Source of the DNA: an uncultured Clostridia bacterium
GTDB taxonomy: Bacteria; Bacillota; Clostridia; Peptostreptococcales; Acidaminobacteraceae
Assembly: GCA_927417275.1 (NCBI GenBank)
Contig: CAKMJV010000032.1
Coordinates: forward strand, 1-64,000
Direction: 5' to 3'
DNA length: 64,000 nucleotides
Shown: positions 43,992-51,900 of the stretch, piece after piece
Layout: every line of letters starts with the position of its first letter
Numbering within the stretch: the first letter of the stretch is position 1
Made by a program: the position numbers and the translations under genes
Notes under the pieces: generated by a model
The model's input: only the letters and a program-made list of their open reading frames with translations
What the model was told of the DNA's origin: nothing
The model's database searches: none

Positions 43992-45473
43992 ATGAACTTA
44001 AAGCAATTTAAATCCTGGAAACTCCTTTATGAAGATGAATTTCAATGTTTTTCTAAAGCGATATATGAAATAGATCAAATACCGGTTTTTTTAATAACGG
44101 TATTTAATCCGGAAGAGATTGCACGTGCTACAAAACATATGCTTCCAGATCACTTACACAATTTTTTGGGATTAATAGAAGATGAAGGCAGTATCCACAT
44201 CGCATTAAAGACTGTTTCGGGAAAATCGTTGAAGAAGTTAATGCGAACTGCAGATCTCACCTATGAAGCCCGTGTTGAACTTGCTTATACTTATTTAAAA
44301 AAAATTGAAATATACGATGTTTTTCCAGATGCAATAAAAATTCAACTTTTAGATGAAGAGCAGTTGCTCATCTCAAATGAAGGGATTTGCTTTAGAGAAC
44401 TTATAGACTATACCCTACAATCTGCTTATACACCTCTTGATGTACTTAAGCAACTCGGTTTTGTATTAGACCAAATCTTACATGATGCAACAGATTATCA
44501 CAACCAGTTTATAGATAATTTATTACGCTGTAAACACCCTTATCACACACTAAAAGATGTGAAAAATAGTTTTAAAGATGTTTTTATTTATGAAAAGCCT
44601 GAAGCACTCGATAAAATTGATATAGAGTATAACATCATATTAAACGACCTTGACTTTGGTCCTCCTGTTCAATTTAATGAAGTTGTCAAGTCTACGCCTC
44701 CTGAAAGAGTTGAAAAACAAAAGACGGATATACCGCACGAAGATCTTCAAAGTGAATTGGCCGCATTGCTGCGCCAGGAAGCACCAAGACCTGATGATGT
44801 TAAGACTGAACTTGTCAATGTGGTTAACGAAGTCGTTGAAGATGAAGTTGTCGATGAAGTTGTCGATGAAATTATCGATGAAGCCATCGACGAGGTTGTC
44901 GACGAAGTGCTACATGAACCAATAAATGAGCCCATAGAGCACTTTGACTCTGATGTTTTGATTCCGACTATTTCCCATGAAACCAGCAAAAGCGAAGATA
45001 AACTGCCTGAATCTTTACCTAAATCCACTAAATCTAGATCCTTTGATGATGAAGATTTACTGGATGAAGATATGTCCGATTTGTTTGACTTAGAAGACCT
45101 AAATGGCGCGCGCTCGATTTCTTCTAAACCCATACTGATACTCTTTTTCGGTTTAATAACTTTGGTTATCCTATATTTTGGTGCTCAGTTCTTCATGAAT
45201 CTCAGTGAACCGATTAAAGCACAGTTCGAAATTGAGCAACTTCATGATAACCGAGTTGCATTTATGAATACTTCTGATGGTAAAAAGAAAATTGAAGCCT
45301 ATGCATGGGAAATATATTATGGCGATACATTAATCTCAACTTTTGAAGATGAAAACTTATTTCCACTTTTTGATACAAGTGGCACTTATACCATCGTTTT
45401 AAAAGTTATGGATAAAAATGAAACTTGGTTGGAACCTTACACTTATGTTTATGAATTTAATAAATCACAATAA
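43992..45473 (+). CDS. Membrane protein: kinase-like N-terminal domain, acidic spacer, PKD-like external domain
   Basis: 493 residues; no family recognised with certainty. Residues 1-200 read like a degenerate protein-kinase fold (VFLITVFNPEE, then ALKTVSGKSLKKLM like a hinge/gatekeeper region, then LLISNEGICFRELIDY), without Lys-Asp-Asp catalytic motifs, as in EssB-type pseudokinases. Residues 283-307 are a tandem VDEVVDEIIDEAIDEV repeat inside a long acidic, low-complexity spacer (230-378). A membrane segment (ILILFFGLITLVILYFGAQF, 381-400) leads to an extracellular ~85-residue PKD-like beta domain (FEIEQLHDNRVAFMNTSDG ... SGTYTIVLKVMDK). ttcA-like gene follows after 26 nt. Confidence 0.65.
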   Translation: MNLKQFKSWKLLYEDEFQCFSKAIYEIDQIPVFLITVFNPEEIARATKHMLPDHLHNFLGLIEDEGSIHIALKTVSGKSLKKLMRTADLTYEARVELAYTYLKKIEIYDVFPDAIKIQLLDEEQLLISNEGICFRELIDYTLQSAYTPLDVLKQLGFVLDQILHDATDYHNQFIDNLLRCKHPYHTLKDVKNSFKDVFIYEKPEALDKIDIEYNIILNDLDFGPPVQFNEVVKSTPPERVEKQKTDIPHEDLQSELAALLRQEAPRPDDVKTELVNVVNEVVEDEVVDEVVDEIIDEAIDEVVDEVLHEPINEPIEHFDSDVLIPTISHETSKSEDKLPESLPKSTKSRSFDDEDLLDEDMSDLFDLEDLNGARSISSKPILILFFGLITLVILYFGAQFFMNLSEPIKAQFEIEQLHDNRVAFMNTSDGKKKIEAYAWEIYYGDTLISTFEDENLFPLFDTSGTYTIVLKVMDKNETWLEPYTYVYEFNKSQ

Positions 45474-45499
45474 GGTCTAAAAGAAGGGATTTCTTTAAA

Positions 45500-46225
45500 A
45501 TGTCCTCTGTATTAAGTCAACTTAGAAAAACTGTTCAGGAACATGCATTAATAAAACCAGGAGACCGCATGGCAGTAGGCTTGTCTGGTGGCAAGGACAG
45601 TATGGCCATGCTTCATGCCTTAAAAAAATTTCAGACTTTCAGCCCAGTACCCTATCACTTAGAAGCGATCACTATAAATATGGGATTTAATAATTTTGAT
45701 TTGAATGCAGCAGAGCAATTTTGCCGACATTTAGACATTCCCTATTCTATAATAGATACAGATATCGCTGAAATCGTTTTTAAGATTCGAGAAGAGAAAA
45801 ATCCTTGTGCATTATGTGCACATATGCGCCGCGGTGCGCTTGGTCACGCCATGATCGAAAAAGGACTAAATGTACTTGCACTTGGTCATCACGCTGATGA
45901 TGTGTTATCTACTTTTATGCTAAATTTTATGTATACAGGAAAATTAAATACTTTAGAATACAAATCGCACATGGATCGAACCAACATCGATGTTATTCGT
46001 CCTTTTTTAGATTTATCAGAATCTGAGATTGTTGGATATGGCCGTATGCATAAAATTCCGATCTTAAAAAGTCCATGCCCCATGGATCGAAAAACCAAAC
46101 GCGAAACCATGAATCAACTTGTCAAAGATTTGTATAAATCTGCTCCCCACGGAAGAAAAAATATGCTCACAGCGATTCGTAACGAAAAGCAGTGTAATCT
46201 TTTTACACATAAAATGCCTCTCTAA
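45500..46225 (+). CDS. TtcA-like PP-loop tRNA thiolation protein
   Basis: 241 residues of the TtcA family, which uses ATP and an iron-sulfur cluster to add sulfur to tRNA (2-thiocytidine 32 in E. coli). The PP-loop is VGLSGGKDSMAML; the CxxC pair is in NPCALCAHMRRGAL, and a third cysteine is in LKSPCPMD, matching the three family cluster ligands; ALGHHADDV is the family's second nucleotide motif. In Firmicutes many such proteins are labelled only tRNA 2-thiocytidine biosynthesis family. AAGAAGGGA is about 10 nt upstream of the ATG. A strong terminator overlaps its stop. Confidence 0.88.
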   Translation: MSSVLSQLRKTVQEHALIKPGDRMAVGLSGGKDSMAMLHALKKFQTFSPVPYHLEAITINMGFNNFDLNAAEQFCRHLDIPYSIIDTDIAEIVFKIREEKNPCALCAHMRRGALGHAMIEKGLNVLALGHHADDVLSTFMLNFMYTGKLNTLEYKSHMDRTNIDVIRPFLDLSESEIVGYGRMHKIPILKSPCPMDRKTKRETMNQLVKDLYKSAPHGRKNMLTAIRNEKQCNLFTHKMPL

Positions 46226-46247
46226 TTCATTTCTAGAGAGGCATTTT
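46211..46247. terminator. Bidirectional terminator after the ttcA-like gene
   Basis: AAAATGCCTCTCTA (46211-46224) pairs perfectly over 14 bp with TAGAGAGGCATTTT (46234-46247). T-rich tails lie on both sides, so it also ends minus-strand transcripts arriving from 46.6 kb. Confidence 0.93.
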
Positions 46248-46249
46248 AT

Positions 46250-46626
46250 TCGTTCTCTTCAGTTGTAATTTCTTTCACTTTTGGTGGACTCACCCTTTCG
46301 CGATGTTTTTGTAACCATCTTCTTATATTAACAACCAGTTCATAAAACTTTCAGGTGGTGTCCATTATCCGTTTTAACGCTGAACGTATAATTTTAAACT
46401 TGAAGTTCTTGTGACTTCTAACGAGGTTCAGTTAAAACAGTTTACATAATTTCGTTTCCTTTAACCTTAACTTTTAAAACATTTTTAATTCCAAATAGAC
46501 TTTTTGGTGGTCTCACTCCTTTTTACATACTTAAACAAAGGTTGATATTCCAACATCTTATTTCAAATTAAGAACTGGTTTGTTAATAATATTATACCAC
46601 AAAATAACGAAATGAAAAGCCTTTTA
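46250..46626 (-). other. Non-coding 377-bp stretch with structured element and decayed small-ORF repeats
   Basis: No intact gene. Reading the minus strand: an extended -10 box TGGTATAAT (46599-46591) without a clear -35; then GGAGTGAGACCACCAAAAAG (about 46522-46503); a long inverted repeat GTTTTAAC-TGAAC (46438-46426) with GTTCA-GC-GTTAAAAC (46385-46371) enclosing a small hairpin (GAAGT/ACTTC); then a related copy GGGTGAGTCCACCAAAAGTG (about 46295-46276). Each copy encodes VxPPK in a frame interrupted by stops; the second is in a stretch reading KFYELVVNIRRWLQKHRERV to GAAGAG..TAA with no start and an in-frame TGA. It ends in the bidirectional terminator. Either a small RNA or remnants of two small genes. 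Confidence 0.5.
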
Positions 46627-47685
46627 TTAAAAAAACGTCGCATTTTTGTTTAGATTTTCGCACAATCGGTTGACGTAAACTTCAACGCGTTCCGAGAGAT
46701 CCTCTACCGAAATAATTTCTCCTGGATCATTTGCTATGGCCATCGCTGCAAAAAAAGGCGGTAACCGAAACCCTTTGTTGATATTTAATGCGCCCACCAG
46801 TTGACCTGCAACCGTATCGTTACCTGAATTACCGGATACAATCACGCTTAGTATATACTTATCTTGAAAACTCATGCTACGATATAACGCTGTTAGACGA
46901 TTAATTACAGCCATGAGTTTAGCCGATACTGCGTCGTTATAATTGGGACAAATCCAAACAACTGCATCTGCACTTTCGATGCGCGGATAGAGTGATTCCA
47001 CCACAAATCCACCATAAAAACAACTTTTTTCTAAGGCGTAGTACGTACACGTTTCAAAACTACATCCATAACAATCGGTAATTTGCCCTTCCTCAACATG
47101 TAACTCTTGAATCACTAGTTTTTCATTATATCGATTTGTCAATTTGTCTCTTATGAAATCCCAGTACATAAGTGTATTTGAAATGTTTTTATGTCCTGCG
47201 TGCAACACCAAAATGTTAAACTGATCTTTTTTTAGGTGCGCGTATTCAACCAACCGCTTTATCAATTTATCGATTTGAATGCTTGCGATTTCCTCGTACG
47301 AACCCGTCATGGTCTTTGACCACGTTTTAAAATTTATCCCATCACGAATCCATTCAATTACAGGATGTCCTATCCATTCACAGCCCATCATATTAGATAG
47401 AAATATAAATTTTCTTGCATACGTTTTCGTATAGTCTTCAGAATCTGACAATATGATCAAGGCCGCAACTCGATTAATAAAATAGGACTGTCCATTATTT
47501 TTATGGCGTTCCATTTCATCGCGTAGAAAAGCATTTGCAGCGGCATTTTCTCCAATTGCATCGAGTTCGATTACAAACAAAGTTTTAGAATCTTCTATCG
47601 CCTTAAATGTTTCTAGTGTCTCCTTACAACGCGCAACAAGTCCTTTTTCTGTTTGTACAAAACTTATGAGGTCAAGGTTTCCCAT
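46627..47685 (-). CDS. Flavodoxin-fold NAD(P)H-dependent reductase-like protein, tandem domains
   Basis: 352 residues. Residues ~155-350 form an NADPH-dependent FMN reductase/flavodoxin-like domain (FNILVLHAGHKNISNTLMYW, ADAVVWICPNYNDAVSAKLM) with a cysteine group DCYGCSFETC and C222 (Cys 205, 208, 213, 222) that could bind an iron-sulfur cluster or form disulfides. Residues ~30-130 look like a second, degenerate flavodoxin-fold domain (KTLFVIELDAIGENAAANAF, RVAALIILSDSEDY). The ATG at 47685 has GGAGG 4 nt upstream and overlaps the preceding gene by 22 nt. Third gene of the 46.6-53.8 kb operon; no substrate known. Confidence 0.75.
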   Translation of the reverse strand: MGNLDLISFVQTEKGLVARCKETLETFKAIEDSKTLFVIELDAIGENAAANAFLRDEMERHKNNGQSYFINRVAALIILSDSEDYTKTYARKFIFLSNMMGCEWIGHPVIEWIRDGINFKTWSKTMTGSYEEIASIQIDKLIKRLVEYAHLKKDQFNILVLHAGHKNISNTLMYWDFIRDKLTNRYNEKLVIQELHVEEGQITDCYGCSFETCTYYALEKSCFYGGFVVESLYPRIESADAVVWICPNYNDAVSAKLMAVINRLTALYRSMSFQDKYILSVIVSGNSGNDTVAGQLVGALNINKGFRLPPFFAAMAIANDPGEIISVEDLSERVEVYVNRLCENLNKNATFF

Positions 47686-48908
47686 GTTTCCTCCAATTTC
47701 TTATAAGATGTTCTCAAGCGCACTTTCAAATTTTCAGACAGTTTAAGATATTCATATTGAACACACATTTGGGCATTTCTATTTCTAGCTCCCCAATAAA
47801 CGCCGTTCAGATATTGTGCACTATAATGCCATTCACCATTAAGCATATGAACGATGGCAAGTGCGCCTGATGACAATGCGGGTGCTATAAATGGCTTATA
47901 ACCCAACGCACGCATCTCTAAGTTTGCAGTGATTACTTTATGCGTTAGTATAAGTGCCTTTTCATCTAGAGTTGATTGAACATCATCTGAAACAACCAGA
48001 TCCTTACCATGTGGCCCAAATGCACGGCCTGTTGACATATAGGTAAGACCCAACTGTTCACTATAATACTTTGCCCTACCATCCATTACACCAAGGCCAA
48101 ACCCTACGACTTGTTCTGGCAACAAGCCTTTATAATCATAAACGCCATCTAACTGATTAGACGCCGTATACACCGTTTTGCAGAGTAAATCAACGGGGTC
48201 TGAAACCACTGCAAAAATGCCTTTGAAATTTTGCTCTCTCGCCATTTTAGCATATAACGATATGATTTTAGAGTTCTCTTCAAATTGAATCATTCGAACG
48301 TCTACCGGCTCTCCATTCACTTGACTTTCTGTACCTACTTTGGGGATGGCTTTTGAAGCACAGAAAATAAACACATCACCATCAAACAACGCTTCTTTAT
48401 CGATGCATTTGATTTTTATATCTGGATTCGCTGTGATTTGGTTCAGTTCCATTTCCCAACGCTTCTTTTGCTGCTCACTTAGATCGTATATACCTATAGA
48501 AGAAATACATGTTTCACCCATTAGTTTTAAACCGATAGTAAGCATACTGCCCACATCTCCTAGACCTAAAAGCGTCACATTTTTTTTGTGATTTGTTTGG
48601 TCTTGCATTTGTTCTAAATATTCTATGAGGGTTTCATAAGAAGCGTGAGGATGTTTATGAAAAAACAGCGCTTGGTTCACAGATAAAATCATTTGTTCAT
48701 CATCCACTTCACGTAAAAACATCTCTAAGTGTTCAACGCCATCGGCCTTCAAAAAAGACAACGGTATATACTGAATCATTTTAGTGGCATCTAGTGGCGC
48801 ATCGAAAAGATAAACGGTCCGCTTTGACAGTTCTATAGCATCAGTTGTTTTGAATGGTAACACGGATCGGCTCATAATCGTCCATCCATTAATAACATAT
48901 TTATTCAT
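47664..48908 (-). CDS. Lactate/malate dehydrogenase-like protein with N-terminal extension
   Basis: 414 residues. An unrecognised ~108-residue N-terminal region is followed by an LDH/MDH fold: NAD loop VTLLGLGDVGSMLTI (aa 111-125), GIYDLSEQQ, VVSDPVDLL (237-242, where LDH has NPVD), QVVGFGLGVMDGRAKYY (catalytic-Asp/Arg region near Asp 276) and RAFGPHGKDLVV (proton-relay His 300). The catalytic His and Asp are kept but the substrate-binding Asn is Asp, so the substrate is probably not lactate or malate. It lies 5 nt after the 1633-residue gene and overlaps the flavodoxin-like gene; all three are co-translated. Confidence 0.78.
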   Translation of the reverse strand: MNKYVINGWTIMSRSVLPFKTTDAIELSKRTVYLFDAPLDATKMIQYIPLSFLKADGVEHLEMFLREVDDEQMILSVNQALFFHKHPHASYETLIEYLEQMQDQTNHKKNVTLLGLGDVGSMLTIGLKLMGETCISSIGIYDLSEQQKKRWEMELNQITANPDIKIKCIDKEALFDGDVFIFCASKAIPKVGTESQVNGEPVDVRMIQFEENSKIISLYAKMAREQNFKGIFAVVSDPVDLLCKTVYTASNQLDGVYDYKGLLPEQVVGFGLGVMDGRAKYYSEQLGLTYMSTGRAFGPHGKDLVVSDDVQSTLDEKALILTHKVITANLEMRALGYKPFIAPALSSGALAIVHMLNGEWHYSAQYLNGVYWGARNRNAQMCVQYEYLKLSENLKVRLRTSYKKLEETWETLTS

Positions 48909-48913
48909 TCGCT

Positions 48914-51900
48914 CTACCCCGTGTAAAAAGATTTTAGTTTTCTTATTTGTTCCAAATCTTGTTTAATATACTCAGAAGGTCTTACATTGTCAGAATAAAA
49001 AATATGGTTTCCTTTATCGGGATACCTCGGTGTACTTGATACTTCCCCCAATCGATCTATCGTTAATAAACGATCGTTGAGTTTTTCATACGTAGACTCT
49101 AATGCAGTCATAATCTCTATGGCATTAATGAGTGCCGTTTCTGAAAGATTATAAATGGCTTCTTTCGAAGCATCTACCACATAACTCATGGGTGAATAAG
49201 GCAGTATTAGATTTACAGAATTAATTAAGTTGCTGTCTGGTATAGAACCGCGCCAAACTGCATCTCCATCGATAAATGGGTATAATTTGCTTTCGTAAAA
49301 CCAAACTTTTATTTTTGGAATAAAGTACGCTGAATCTACCTTGATATCCATAGATTCTGCTATTTCTTTTCCATTTCCAGACATAATCCCTACGATGAAT
49401 TTTTGAATTTTAACATTATATTTTTCAAAATACGGTTGCAATGCTTTCACGCGATACCCTTTGTTTAACAAATCATCCACTAAAATAACAGGGCGATCAA
49501 ACGACTTGAGCATTTTGATTTGATTTTCAATATCCAAATAAAAAGGATACTCCTTAATTTGATGAGACAATAAATCTGGCGAAAAATATTTTTCTGCATG
49601 TAAAGTTTTAGTCACGGTATTTGGCAAGAGCCATCGCTTAAATACGGCACCAAATGGCACGCACATAGCATTTCCCACTGTCTTTGGAACAATGGGAACT
49701 GACGGCATATTGTTTTCTTCACAAACTTTTTTTATGAGATTTTCATAAATCATCGCACGATCAAAATTGAGTACGAGATTTCCAGGATATACCTCTGCAA
49801 TTGCCTTTTGTAAGCGCACTCTTGAATTCAGCATCGCATTTACCACTTCTGGTGTGAATCGATAGGGTTCTTTAAACATAGAATGTATATCCAAATTCAG
49901 CGTACATGGTGCAGACATATTAACCACATAGACATTTTCACCCGTTTTTACGGAAGAAATATTTAAAAATCCTTGGATCTCTAATATACTAGATACTTCT
50001 TTTCCAAGATAATTGGCTATGTTCTCCTTATAAACACAATAGGTGTAATCACGAGAAAGCGCGTGTGCCAATGTTTCTGTCATCATAATCTGTTCTACGT
50101 TTCTGACATCCGTACCTCGCTTTTTCACCACCGTATCCACGACAATTATACGACCAATCGATTGTGTTCTAACATATTTAATAATCTGTTCATCTACAAA
50201 TTCTCTGTGGATATCACTTGCCCTTAGCCAGTGTGAGATAGAAAATGCGATCATTTCACCTTGATGTTCTAAACTTCTTAATACGTATATTTTAAAACTT
50301 TGTAACGGCGAAAGTCTTTGGATTTTTAACCTTAACTCAGATAAATCCATCTCTAAGAGTCGGCTCATTTCTTCTAAATGTTTTTCTGTAGGTGATTCCA
50401 CGATTTCCATAAACAGTGATTTTGTCGTCATTAACTGCTTATACATCGGTTCACGTTGATACAACCCTTTTTCGTATATATAATTCTGTGCCAAAGGCTC
50501 AATTAATGAAGAAATATCACGTTTGTCGTCAATATAATCCCGAATCAAAGTAGAACTAATGGTTTCATAGTCTTTTGGCAAAGTAAATTTAAGTGTGTTG
50601 GGATGTAAATGCTTCATCTTTTCATTTAAAAGGTCATAGGTTTCAGCGTGGTCATGCGCTTCAGCACGTTCATAGATGATATGCGGGATTTTGCAGATTA
50701 CCCCTTTTCCTTCTTGCTTATACGCAGAAGCATTTAAAACCACATCGCTTCCTACGACGATGTAAACTTCTGACTCTGGAAACATATTCATTAAATAGTT
50801 TAAATCCCGATCATTTGCAATATTAATAGAGACATCTCTAGGAAACTGATAAATGTCTATTTCATTTGCAATGGATTTCTTTATGATGTTTCTTCGAATC
50901 AAGTTCGGCTGCGTCCGTTTAGACCACGAAAACTCATCTACATAAAGCAGCACTTCAAATCCGCGATTCTTAATATCGTTTGCTATTTGCTTATGACTCA
51001 GTGTAAAAGGATCAAAAGCACCTGGAAAAAAAGCAATTCTACGATTTGGTAACAGATGTATTTCACCAATTTCATGTTTATGTGCAGCAATAAAGCCATA
51101 GATATTTTTTAAACATGCCGTGTTGTTATAGAATATTAGGTCTTCCCCTTCATCCGTGTTAATCATGAGTGACATGACTTTCTTGATGGTTAACTTATAT
51201 AAAAATGCCCGTTTTTTAAGGTTTAAGACTTCATTTGAAAGTACATCTTTTGCAATGACTGAAAATGCCGTTTGATTCACATAACTTGACCCATGAACAA
51301 AGCCATTAAAAAGCACACCAAACAATCTGAGGACGCGATGATTATGCGAATGTACTTCTTCTTTAAAGGCGTAGCGGTAATCAGAATATTGAGAGATGGC
51401 ATACCCCACTGTTTTTTCGATTAAAGTTATCAACTTCTTGTTGTTGGTACTCATTTTTCTTTCGAAACTTTCAATAATTTCATCCAGTTCTTTCGGTTTA
51501 ACTTGTAGTATGATTTTTCCTAAATAAGGTGGAATGTACTTTGTGAACTCATAACTTTCCATCTCAAGTGCCCTTATAAGTTCCACGGCAATGTCGTTTT
51601 TTTGCTCGTAATTAAGATGAGAAACGATAAGCAACAACATGTGCCCAGCCGTATTTCTAACCGACTCTAAAGCACTCACTTTTAATAGATTACATAAGTG
51701 CATGGCCATATAAAAGCAATTTTCATAATCGTAAAGCAAGGTGTTTCTCATTAAGAGTTCGATTTGGAAACGCTTTGCAACGTCGAGTGTAGCAGATTTT
51801 AAGTTGCTTAAGAAAATATTGCTCGTATACTGCAAATCATCTAAGCAGATTCCTTTGAGGCTTTCTATCACATCATGATCTAACTTAAGTTGTTCTGCCA

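Noticed and set aside
44747-45133. 128-codon Ser/Thr-rich open frame on the minus strand
   Set aside because: It lies opposite the acidic VDE repeat region; its composition is the antisense of GAT/GAA codons, with no ribosome-binding site or family match.
46498-46570. 24-codon ORF starting ATG on the minus strand in the 46.3-46.6 kb gap
   Set aside because: No SD site and no conservation evidence; the reading frame looks like a decayed fragment, so it is described with the non-coding stretch only.
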